Shown one piece after another: positions 23,878-34,465 of a stretch of 64,000 nt of DNA (the stretch's first letter is position 1; each line of letters starts with the position of its first letter). The DNA is taken from contig NC_092670.1 of the NCBI RefSeq assembly GCF_964355755.1, positions 15,623,201 to 15,687,200 on the forward strand, written 5' to 3'. The DNA comes from Antedon mediterranea (lineage: Eukaryota > Echinodermata > Crinoidea > Comatulida > Antedonidae). The notes beneath the pieces were generated by a model. That model was given only the letters and a program-made list of their open reading frames with translations. It did no database searches and was not told where the DNA came from. Made by a program: the position numbers and the translations under genes.

Positions 23878-24875
23878 ATGGATGCAAGATAGAAATGAAT
23901 GTTTGTGATCTAATTATTCAGTAGAATAATTTTAAAATAACCTGGAAATGTTATTATTAGTTCTAATTAAAGACCACTGATATTGTCCATGATTATTTAC
24001 AAGGAGAAAACCTCATTGTAACAGCATAGTTCTTTCTATATTTAACTACTATTCCAACTGTAGGAACCTACACTTTATGAAAATTGCACATCATAAATGT
24101 ACCTGTACCGTTGATAACAAATTCAAAATATTTGTATAAGGAAAATATATTTTATTAATGTAAATATAAATTATTGTACGAATAAACAATAACAGAGTAA
24201 TTATAGTTTGTATAGCTGTTGTATTGTTATTTCGTGTTCCATATTGTTTTAATCCCCCTATAATCTTAACATGAAATGAGTTGGTCTTCAACCTTCAGCA
24301 TTAAAAATAATAGTTCATTCTTATATAGCGCTCTACAAGCAAGCTTCTCTAAGCGCTGAACATTATTACCCCAGTCATTTTTTGGATCAAACACGTATGG
24401 CAATAAAACATACTCCCATAATGCAGCTAGTAATCAGCGCAAAGTTGTGTCTTGATCTAACCGGGTACCCATTTATACACCTGGGTGGAGAGAGGCAAAC
24501 GTAAGTAAAGTATCTTGCCTAAGGACACAAGCAATGCGGCGAGAGTTGGATTCGAACCTCTGTCTCGCGATCAGTAGTCCAACATCCAACACCCTGCGCC
24601 ACACGCCCTCACACTTATTAAAGGCATATGCATTTGTTTCCTGTTCCTGCATTCAAGTTACACACAAATAAAGTACAAAATAAAACAATCAAGAGGGCTG
24701 AGAGTTAATTGTGACCAGCAGCTGATTCCCCTCTTAAAAAATTATTGCCATGGCCTTTACTGTTCACCTAAAAGACTCCCACCAACTGTAAGTTAGCAAG
24801 ATCAAACCCACCCTAATAGTCATTGCGTTTGTATCTTCCATAGCTTGCACCAAGTATATTTGAGTTCTCAATTAT
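23878..24875. other. Convergent 3' interval between DECR2 and INTS15
   Basis: Contains the DECR2 3' UTR (an AATAAA occurs near 24181) and the INTS15 3' end on the other strand. A tRNA-derived SINE fills 24310-24610. No other gene seen. Confidence 0.6.
24310..24610 (-). mobile_element. tRNA-derived SINE
   Basis: Read on the minus strand the element starts with a tRNA-like head: B box GGTTCGAATCC (24548-24558 complement) and an A-box-like stretch near 24595. Its body has TATATAGCGCTC and AAGTATCTTGCCTAAGGACA (plus-strand orientation), phrases typical of SINEs common in echinoderm and fish genomes. Family name not assigned. Confidence 0.75.
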
Positions 24876-27800
24876 TTAATGTTGCATATCTACTGGTAAG
24901 CTCTGTTTTTGTGGACTGGCTGTTGCCTTCTGGGAAACATCCATTTTGTTGCTATGAGACAATATTAAGTGAAGTAATCTGAAAAATAAAATAATTGTTA
25001 CTGAAGTTATTGAAGAAATAAAAGCATGATTTTATTTGCTTTTATCAAAAAAATAAATAAAGTTGAAGAACTTTAAAAAACCCTTACTTGTTATTGGGTA
25101 ATCCTTTACATATATCCACCATATTCCCTGAAAATAATAATATATTTGAGTCATTAAAACAAAACATTGAGGACAATCAAAATTAGTTCAGCGATCGGGT
25201 GGTGAAAATAAATATAAATCATTTGAGTCTATCCTCAGTCAGGGGAAAAATGGGAAAATACTTTCTAGGAGATAATCTATATTGTTTTGACAACTATTGT
25301 AACATGACCATAGTGCTGATTTTGACATTATCCCTCTAACTATCTTTTGGGTTTTTTGGAGCTATAACTAAAAAAACATGTATTGGTTCGAGAGATAAAC
25401 CTTAGAATAATAAATAAATACCTCTTGAACAGTGGGTTGTTCCAGTTGCCAGAGCAACCTGTACTACTTGACTGAACCTATCCAATGAAGTCTGCACTTC
25501 TTCTGCTTGTGGCATAATGCTGCCCTCTATAATAACCCTGTTAAACGACTCAACAATTCTTCTCAGATTTTCCGCTGTCAGTAAGCTCATCAGAACATCC
25601 AAGAGTTCTTTTGGCACACGATGTTGTGGCTGGCCCTTCTTCAACAACTGAGCTTGCAAAAGAGTTTGTAGAATACCAAACAACAGTCTTGAATATATTT
25701 GTGTTTCATCTTCAGATTCAGAACCTTTGCTTTTAAGTCTTTGTAAAGGGCCAACAACGCAGCAGTTGACAAGTCCTGGTAACGCAGAAAGGTGCATGAA
25801 CGTAGGTTTGGTCATGTAACCTCCGCGGTCACGAAACGAAGGAACACGTGGCAGAGGCGACTGGATTGATACAATGCAAATTGAATAATCTTGATTCAAC
25901 CATTTTGTGAATAATTCAAGTAAATTGGCAGGTAATGCAGCTACAGTTGATCGAGGACCTAAAATGAAAAAAAAGAAATATTTCAATCATAGTGAATGGC
26001 TTTCACTCTCTCCGGTTTACTTCAATAATTATGATTGCATTTGGATTCCTTGTTGATAAATGTGTGCATTGAGTGTTCATGTTTTGATGTTTATAAAAGA
26101 AGAAAATGAATACTTACAGGCCTAGTACAAAATATTTGCTTCTACTATCCAATATTTTTAACAATTTTCTCTTATTACATATTATATATTAACAAAAAAT
26201 ACATAATTGTTCTGAAAAAGGAACCAAGAAAACAATACTAAGAAGTTGTAAAACGACTATTCTAAACATTAATTACCTTGGGTTTCATAAAAGAGTTTGA
26301 TGGCAGACGTCATAAATTGACATGAGAACTGACGACATACAAGAGTTGTGTCTTCTAAAGAACTCAATGATTCTGGCACAAGAACACAGAAGTCTTTTAC
26401 CAAGGACGAAACTAATGTTAGGCTGTTGGTTGAACAGTCCTATAAAAATGAGAAAAAAGAAAGTAATTTAAACCAATTACACTATGTAATACAATAGTTG
26501 GTGTTAGAATATGTATGTGTACTGTATAGTAATTGTTTGTAACTACTGTTGAGTAGGTTTGCATCAGAGTCAGTGGCATAACGGCCATGAGGGCTCACTG
26601 GCTAAACCCAGGGGCCCGGGAGCTTATGGGGGCCCCTGAGCAGTGCCCAGAGAAAAAACAGGCAATAAATATGTCGAAAATATTTTTTTAAATGTTCGAG
26701 TCATCCAGCGTTGGCGTGTTCCTAAACCAGGGGCCTGAGTGCTCTGTGTTATGCCACTGATCAGGGTGTTGAGTAATTGGTATTCTCCATTTACTTTGTA
26801 TGAAATACAGAATTATGTCAGAGTAGGGCAAACATCTGACCAATATGTGAATAATGTCATTCAAGTATTGTCATTCATGAATTTGTACACAATGTTGTTA
26901 TATCAATGCTCACTTGGTTACAGAGCCAGATAGCAGTGTTGTTAAGCACTGACACACACTTCACAGAGATTGCCATTGAGACGAGCTGGCAGAGCATCCT
27001 GAACCGATGGGCCTCACATATGACGTCTCGACTGCAGCCAAACAGTGCATCAAACACTGAATACATTATAGGGGCACTCTTCCCTGTGCTAAAAAACTGG
27101 CACAGCAGCTCTATGATCTGTAGACTATCCAACGATGTTAATTTCTGTAACAAATAATAGAGAACATTAATAAAAATAAAACAACTACACTCATTTGTAA
27201 ATCATTTACAGTGTATACTGTGTTAAGCTCTTGATGTCATATCACTACTATATTTGGGCATATCACTACTATATTTGGGCATATCACTACCATATTTGGG
27301 CACATCACACTAGTTTGATAGTGTAGACAGAGCTTTTTCTGTTGAGTACTTGATTCATTCATTCATAATTCTTTAATTAGCCTTTAAAATCGAAATACAT
27401 TTAAACATAGGTAACAAAAACAAGACAGGCAGCTGAAATCTGAGGCAAGGATAAGCAAAGAAGAAAGATCAAGTAGTATATTATATTAGGAAAGAAGAGA
27501 ATAAAAGAAACTGTATGAACTTTTTGTTAATGGCATTGTGAATGTATGTGCTGAAATGTGAGAATAGATAATTAATGTAAAAATGGGTTACCTTTGGTAC
27601 AAAACCATCGAGTGGCTGATAGAAGACAAACAAATCAAGCAGCTGGCTTACAATATCTCTATTTGGAAATTTTCCTGGTGGAAAATTCTGGCACTGAATG
27701 AAATATTCAGCCATCCAGTCGAGAAGAGATCTTGTTGCTAAAGGGAATTCTTTTTGGTGAAGTGCTCGGCAAATCTCTGGCAAACGTGTTGGAAGATCTG

Positions 27801-28197
27801 AATACCAAAGAAATACAGGGCCTATAAAAAAACAAAAACACAAATATGAATTAGTTAAAACACAAATATGAATTAGGCCTAGGCCTAGTGATGACATAAA
27901 AAAGTACATTACTCAGTACGTTATTCAATTGTTAATGTTATGACCAGTGAGGCTTTGGGCCTGCAGTAAGCCAACCAAGAACCCACCACACACACCACCA
28001 CAGATAGCACATTCATGCTATTTCCCTTGCTGCTTCTTTCTTATAACTAGGCTAGGCCTAGGCCTAGCTAGGTAGAGGCCTACTTTATCAGTACTCTAGG
28101 TCTGGCTATGTTTTGTCTACCCTGCGCGCATGAATATGATTATATTACAATATCAGCATTACTTACTGTTTCCTCCTTGATCCATATATGATGCCAT
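24876..28197 (-). CDS. INTS15: Integrator complex subunit 15 (C7orf26 homolog)
   Basis: Seven exons, listed 5' to 3' on the minus strand: 28197-28167, 27821-27592, 27144-26914, 26439-26277, 25958-25422, 25127-25088, 24978-24876; 1,335 bases, 444 residues (human about 449). Recognised by order and pattern: QLLDLFVFYQP, LTSLDSLQIIELLCQFF (human LNSLQELQLLEIMCNYF), LCQLVSMAISV, DFCVLVPESL, CRQFSCQFMTSAIKLF, LLELFTKWL, SLDRFSQVVQVALATG and LPNNKLLHLILS. INTS15 is a helical subunit of Integrator, the nuclear complex that cleaves nascent snRNA and other transcripts. The C-terminus is shorter and lacks the Pro/His-rich tail of human. The start is the first ATG of MASYMDQGG, about 960 bp from the divergent next gene. 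Introns carry a hAT-like MITE and a family 1 MITE. Confidence 0.87.
26571..26759. mobile_element. hAT-like MITE with 8-bp target duplication
   Basis: Begins CAGTGGCATAAC and ends GTTATGCCACTG, perfect 12-bp terminal inverted repeats of hAT type. The flanks ATCAGAGT and ATCAGGGT form an 8-bp target-site duplication with one mismatch. The GC-richer 189-bp body has no coding capacity. Lies in an intron of INTS15. Confidence 0.9.
27224..27335. mobile_element. TIR element, family 1 copy 2 (5'-damaged)
   Basis: The right end is intact (TAGTTTGATAGTGTAGACAG AGCTTTT); the left end is reduced to TTAAGCTC. The core phrase ATATCACTACTATATTTGGG is present three times in tandem (22-bp period). Lies in an intron of INTS15. 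Confidence 0.75.
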
Positions 28198-29155
28198 TAT
28201 TTATTTATTTGACATTTAAATCTAGGCCTAGCAAAACACAATCCGCCATTTATCGACGATGGATGGAACACTTATTAGACGTTGAGGGGGTGCCATCATT
28301 TATTTTTTCTCTACAGCTCACTATGTCGGTCGGTTGGTCTGTTGGTAAGCACTAACGCACTAACTCAAATTGGCGCACCACGGGACTGCAGCCATGTATA
28401 TGGCCTTGTTTGCCTATTACTTATCAGTTTACTGACAAGTAGGTAAAAATTGGAAAGATTTTCTTTCATCCTAAACTAAACCGCCCGTATAACATTTTGA
28501 ATCAGCGTCCTAAAATGGATAAAACAATGGTCCGACAAATCTTAATTTCCTCCTGGTCACGCTACTCAAAAAATGTAATACTAATGTTGCAAAGTTTGGC
28601 GTTTACGTTTAGACCACTATTTTATTCCCAACTCACATTCTTTTTTAGAAACGTTATATTGTGGCCGGACGTTACTAACTGTTCACGTTTGAAACGTTGA
28701 AAGAAGACGTTTTTAATTTTTTTTTAAAGTAAATAACGTTAAATATATTACGTTACCAAAACGTCAGAGGGTTAGGGTTAACCAGAAATAGAAAAGCTAC
28801 TATGGCCCATGGGGGAAATAAAATAGAGTAGATGAAACACGATATTACACATATTGATATGATTTGTTGAATGTTTTATGAGCTCGTTATGTAAATCTTT
28901 TGGGGACGATCTTTTGACCCTGACATTTCTCACCCTAGCAACGTTGACGGTTCACTAAGTACGACACATATCGACGTGTAACTAAATCAACATTCATTGA
29001 TACACTACACAATAGAAGGGATTACAATTTGAAAGATGTTTCTGAGTTTACATTGTCTTGTTTTCTACCTATAAAACAAATCAAGGTCATCAGCGTATCT
29101 TTGTCTTCGTAGTCTAAAAGTTAATATGGAAGTATTGAAGGAAAATTATTAAGGA
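28198..29155. promoter_or_regulatory. Divergent intergenic interval INTS15 / gene-4
   Basis: About 960 bp between two divergently oriented start codons, so it should hold both promoters. No TATA box or other motif could be assigned confidently. A 68-codon open frame at 28497 has no gene-like features. Confidence 0.5.
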
Positions 29156-31195
29156 ATGGAATCATCAAGTCGGACGTTACCACCATTATCAAGAAATGTA
29201 TCGACGTCACATAATAGAGAGTTAACTCAAACCGGTATGGTGCGTCGTTCGGTAACGGTTACCATACCAGGTATCTTGCAGCAACAACATAGAAGTGTCC
29301 GGCAGGTTTCACAAATCCATATGATCAATAAATCGATTCCACCACAAACTCCGGATGTAGAGAATACGTCGGCGTTTATCACAAGTCGTTGTACTCCTCG
29401 GTCACTTTCACCGATACATCTTCGGTGTCAAACGGTTCCTTCTTCTACAAACTTCTCAAGTTTTGGTTCTCAGAGTCAAAGAATTAGAGCGATGAGACGA
29501 CGTACTGCAAGACCAAATGTCGTGGATGTCAGTGGCAATGTGGTACTAGAGCAGAAGGAGTATCTCCATCTCAGAGGAGTTAAAGGATTCTTTCCACCTG
29601 TGAAGTTGAGATGCAAGTCCTCACCAGCAAGTTTGGTAAGTTGAAGTTAAGCTCTTCTACCAAACTTGTTTGACAAAAAGTGTGATGTGCCCAAATATAA
29701 TAATGATATAATATGCCGAAATATGGTAGTGATATGACACCATTATGTCCATATAATAGACCTATTATAGGCACATTTGTGTTGTCACATAACGTTTGAT
29801 AGAGTTAGACAGAGCCTTAGACAATTAATAATATATGAGAAAAATGGAACTTGTTTGTTGTCAGCCCTCCTCCGATCCTGTGTATGTATTATAATATATA
29901 TATTTTTTTTGTATTTTGGAGATATCAAAGCTCCTGCGCATACAGTTAAGGATTCTCCTCTTGGTATCTAGAGAAAAGAATATGTTAATTGAGTCCAATA
30001 TCGTTTTTCTTTTGTCATTTTTATGTATTTTTGAGGAAATAAATTATTATTTTAAATATTTTTAAAAAAATAATTTTTGTCTGAATCGTCACAGCAATTA
30101 AATACATTCTTGTAATATATAACTGTAATGTATAGGTCTATTAGTTGAGAAATAAAACATTGTCCATTACGAGGCGACGAATGTACTGTATTTCACTTAC
30201 TTCCATAAAAATATGATATTGTCTATTCTTTACCACACAAACCTTCATCTGAATAAATACGGTAATAAAGGATGAAGTTCACCATGAATAGATATGTTTA
30301 AATTGGTACCGTAGGCGTCGCGAATATAAAGTACACGCTGCAGTGTAAATTTGTACAATGATTATTACATTACAAGTACACTTGTAAACTATCTTTTATC
30401 AGTTGTAATTAATGTGTAGGCTTTTGACTTTTTTATCCGTACAGTTTTAAAATGAAACGCAGGCCGATATGAAGAAAAACATATTTTTCACTTATTTATT
30501 TATTTATTTCAGGGCACCACTTTACCCGCGTCAACACCAAAAGATGCGTCTCCTTCAACACCAGCAATTCAGGACACCATGTGTCCGCAGTGTCGCGAGC
30601 CCCTCACCTACCACCACCACCACCACCACCCAGGGGGTGATCGATGCAGGTACAGTAGGCCTACTGACTCAACTCATGATAGGAACATACCAGCAGCGGA
30701 TTCCTCAGCTGGTGGACTGACATCAAGACAGTATAATGAACAAAGTAAGCCGGGTTGGGTTGCAGTACAGAAATAAATTATTCAATTTCATCAACCAAAT
30801 ATCCATTTTGTATTAAATTCCAGATAGAGCTACGTTCAGACTGAGCATGAATTCCGGGTCTGGTGGCCGGTGAAAAATCGTGGGAAATTGATGTAGTGTT
30901 AAAGGATAGAAACGGGTTCAGTGTGAACGAAGCTTAATCCCGGTCAAATTATTTCATTATAAAAATTGTTTATTTTTTAGAAACTGTTCAACAGGAACAT
31001 GAAGATTTGTCAGTAACAGTTACAAACCAACTTCGTCAGCGGGATGTTCCCTGGGTGAAGGCTTTTAAGGTAAAACGGAGTCGTCAGACCAAGATGAATG
31101 AACTAATGCGCTCTCCAAGCACCCATGATATGTACCATAAATGGCGCCTGGCACCAAGCAACGACCCAACATCATCCATGGGGATGGACGGATAG
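29156..31195 (+). CDS. Uncharacterised 308-residue basic Ser/Thr-rich protein
   Basis: Three exons: 29156-29635, 30513-30744, 30981-31195 (927 bases, phases consistent). An in-frame TAA three bases before GGAATGG supports the start. I do not recognise the family. Visible: a Ser/Thr/Arg-rich N-terminal 130 residues with RRSVTVTIPG, then QKEYLHLRGVKGFFPPVKLR at the end of exon 1; exon 2 has TMCPQCREPL (one CxxC pair) followed by six histidines; exon 3 has LSVTVTNQLRQRDVPWVKAF, KRSRQTKMNELMRSPSTHD and HKWRLAP before the stop. The low-complexity start and the conserved-looking, basic C-terminal segment suggest a disordered adaptor-like protein, but no function is proposed. Divergent from INTS15, convergent with LENG8. 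Confidence 0.72.
29648..29820. mobile_element. TIR element, family 1 copy 3
   Basis: TTAAGCTCTTCTACCAAACT at the left and AACGTTTGATAGAGTTAGAC AGAGCCTTAG at the right form degraded inverted repeats of the family; core phrases GTGATGTGCCCAAATAT and TGGTAGTGATATGAC are present. It begins 12 bp after the exon 1 donor of the uncharacterised gene. Confidence 0.75.
30827..30935. mobile_element. Short TIR element, family 2
   Basis: AGAGCTACGTTCAGACTGAG and, inverted at the other end, GGTTCAGTGTGAACGAAGCTT form imperfect terminal inverted repeats around a GC-richer 60-bp core. It sits in intron 2 of the uncharacterised gene. No coding capacity. Confidence 0.6.
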
Positions 31196-31737
31196 ACAGC
31201 ACATGACTCGATGGTGTACGGATAGTTGTAGGTGTGTCAGACGAAACGTCGAACGCCTACGTAAACATCGTCACAATTTCAATATCATTCCTTCAGCAAA
31301 AAACTTTGAATATATAGTGTACTGTGTACATGATTAATTATTACAGTAACAAATTCAAATGTCGATCTACAAATGTATGATTAAATGTTTTTGTTTTAAA
31401 TGTTAAATTAATGTTTTTTTGTAAAGTAAGTTAATATTGTAAGTTACAAGAATGAAAGTAACAAAACCTCAAACACCGTAGTACCTTCGAATTTTTATTT
31501 AGTTTATTTTACGTGCAATATTTACATAATTTGTCTAATAATAATTATTACTGTAATTCAAATAAATCACAAGTAAATATTTGAATGTCATATTGGAATT
31601 ATTATTGATACACAGGCCCTATTTATAGTTACAGTATGATACAAAATGTACAATGAAAAGACATACAATATAGACAATTGTTTCCACTCATCCACGCATT
31701 TGTAAGCCACGCCCTTTTTACGTGAATGACGCTAAAA

Positions 31738-31914
31738 GGCTAATTTACATAGACGAACGGTAACGGTAAGCGAAAAATACAATCTATGTTATTTATTACG
31801 ACGGTTTTCACAAAACGGATGAGCGGAATCCGGTGCAGGATAGATACAGATTCTACGTGGGACAAGCTACGCGTTTTTCTGCGTAGCATTACCGCTCGTC
31901 TGTGTAAATTTGCC
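31738..31914. mobile_element. TIR element, family 3
   Basis: GGCTAATTTACATAGACGAA CGGTAACGG at the left mirrors ATTACCGCTCGTCTGTGTAA ATTTGCC at the right (about 27 bp, few mismatches). The core contains a second hairpin, GCTACGCGTTTTTCTGCGTAGC. Non-coding; class unknown. Confidence 0.8.
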
Positions 31915-33649
31915 TGAATGCAGTGATGTATTACGTAGCATATCTGAAATGATTTCCTATATACAAATTACAATATGATGTGACTGAGCTAAAAAAAAAA
32001 AGAGTAAACATATGAATATGCAACATATAAGGATAAAATACAAACATAAATTAGTATAAAAAATGTTGGTATATAAATTGAATGCGTTTACCCTAATTTA
32101 TAATTGTTCATACATATTTAAAAGCAAACAAAACTACGACAAAATAAGTCAAATAATCTATAAAAAAATATTCGTGCTCCAGTATAACCATTTACCATCA
32201 TCCTGCGACTGAACCGTACCAACACAGTCACTATAATTAAACACATATAAGGCAATTGTATGATGAAAAAAATTGATTTATATAATAGTAAACGCATCAA
32301 CGGGTTTACAAACCGCATGCTTATTATATTGTGGATACACATATAGATTGAGACAAATATAACATTAATGTTTCAAGGTGATCACACAATGTTCAATTCA
32401 TGTTTGAATACTTGAAAATAATTATGCAATTCTTTGTTACATTTTTATTTTTCAAAATTAAAAGAAAAAAAATGTTAGAAAAAAACAAATTGAATAACTA
32501 TTTGTTTAAAATTAATATAGTATATTATTGCAATAAGTAAATTCATAAAAAAAATAATAGAAAAAAAATATGGTAGTTGATAGTAGTAACAGCTATCGTT
32601 TGAGTTGCGTCAAATTGGTGCCAGGCCAGTGTGGGTCTAGTTCAACACATAATTAAATCATGGCTAAAAAAATGAATTAATATGCGCAGGTGATATTAAG
32701 ACAATTGACATAACCGCTGTGGACATTTAATTTAGATACCCCTTTCGTTGGCTTGTTTAAAGGTATTCGCGACAAACACTCCATATCTTAATCTTGCTCG
32801 GATTTGAGGATCAACTTCACCGTGTCAAGTTGTTTTAAGCTTATTTTTATTCTGGGCTAGATACCTCTCCTGTGGGTTGGACTATGAGCTAGGGACAAAC
32901 ACACCTACAGCTATTTCAAGTTCATAGATATTTAACGAATAAAGTTTTTTTTTGACATTCAACTTCTGAAATCATACATATGGTTATTGTTCATAGTGGA
33001 TACTTTTATTGAGTGTAGAGAAGAAGCCCATCATCTTCGGAAATTATAACACACTGGAGAAAGCAAATAATTTACGATGCGTTGGTAGTTTTAAACACAG
33101 CAGGACGCTACTGTAAAGAGAATGTAAATCTTTTCTTTCGACACATTACCAATGTTTACTCGAGACACGTTGATAAGTAACAACTATATCCTACGGCACA
33201 CTATAGTACTGTACAGTCTGGTGTTTTTTACTTGACTGCAAGTACCTGTACTCGTACTTTAAATTTTCCCACCTGGTCTGATATTGAGAAACTCCTATAT
33301 CTTAGCGTTATTGTTGGTTTGGTTATTACTGGTTACAACTAAACACGCACTGTTGTTGAAGCCGAGAAAAGAAATCAGGAACCTAATTCTACTTAGTTGT
33401 GTGGGGACAGGACGATAACTGACCACAAGTCTTGGTTGCGTGGTTTTAGCTTAGCAACAGCCTTATTATTGGAGTATTATATTCTATACGTACCAATGTC
33501 TCCAAACCTCTCTGGTTGCGATGTTGTTGGCTTAGCTAATATCTAGTGACTTCCTCTGTGCTTATTCCCTATTTTCTAATTCCATGTTTTGTCTTACATA
33601 TTTCGCTCCTCTGGTTATTAATCTTGTACTGTTTCCGGTTTCTTGACAC

Positions 33650-33852
33650 CTTAACCGTCTCGGTTTGATGTGCTATCGGTTTAAGGTTGTTGATCTTTCA
33701 TGGTTTTGGTTTACCTCAACCGTCTCGGTTTGATGTGCTATTGGTTGGTTGCTGATCTTGCATGGTTTTAGTTTTCCTAACACCTCAACCGTCTCGGTTT
33801 GATGCGCTATTGGTTGGTTGCTGATCTTGCATGGTTTTAGTTTTCTTGACAC
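33650..33852. repeat. 62-bp tandem repeat, three units
   Basis: CTCAACCGTCTCGGTTTGAT followed by GCTATTGGTTGGTTGCTGAT and TTGCATGGTTTTAGTTTTCC occurs three times; the first unit is diverged, the last two nearly identical. A 62-codon minus-strand frame across it simply repeats itself. Confidence 0.85.
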
Positions 33853-34465
33853 CATAATCATCTCAGGTTTAAGATTGGTCTTTGAGGTTCTGGTTGACTC
33901 AACAACTTGATCCCTTCATTTATTTTATGCTGTCCGTCTTATTTATGCTTCTGCTTGCCTCAAGACAACTAACATTCTCTTGACCAATTTGTTATGTTTC
34001 AAACTGTTGGTTTTGCATGGTTTAAAAGTTTTCTATTGCTAGACAATACCAATTTGTAAAAAATGTTTAATTGTGAAATAAATTTTATTATCAAACAGTT
34101 TTTCAATAAAGGTGCAACTTTCACACAATTAATCCGGAGTATTAAAAATATCAAATCTAAAGTCCATATTCTAGTGCTTGCTAGAAATGCATCTTGATGC
34201 AGCAATCGGCCATAGGATGATACACATCTTCTCACAGAGGAAACACACTTTTGAATTTTTCTTTTCAACTACTACTAACCATTCTATTAAATTGTGCAGC
34301 TCGCTTTACTTTTCAAAATCTTGCAAATTCCAGATTTCCGTAAAACTATAAATCTTCAAACCTGACGACGACTAATTTGAATTTTGCCCAAACATTATTA
34401 TTTGCTTTCATAAAACAGGCAGCAGGGGGCAGCAGCTTTGAGATGAATTGCATAATACTCATCAT

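Larger units (their letters stand above)
31196..34465. other. Convergent interval between gene-4 and LENG8
   Basis: AT-rich sequence with 3' UTR material (AATAAATCAC near 31560). A TIR element at 31738-31914 and a 62-bp tandem repeat at 33650-33852 are listed separately. I saw no coding exon in 31920-33640 or 33860-34465. Confidence 0.55.

Noticed and set aside
30630-30650. Six histidines as vector or tag contamination
   Set aside because: The CAC run is inside an exon with normal phase, introns on both sides and no vector sequence.
33673-33861. 62-codon minus-strand frame with repeated peptide
   Set aside because: It is the 62-bp tandem repeat read in an open frame.
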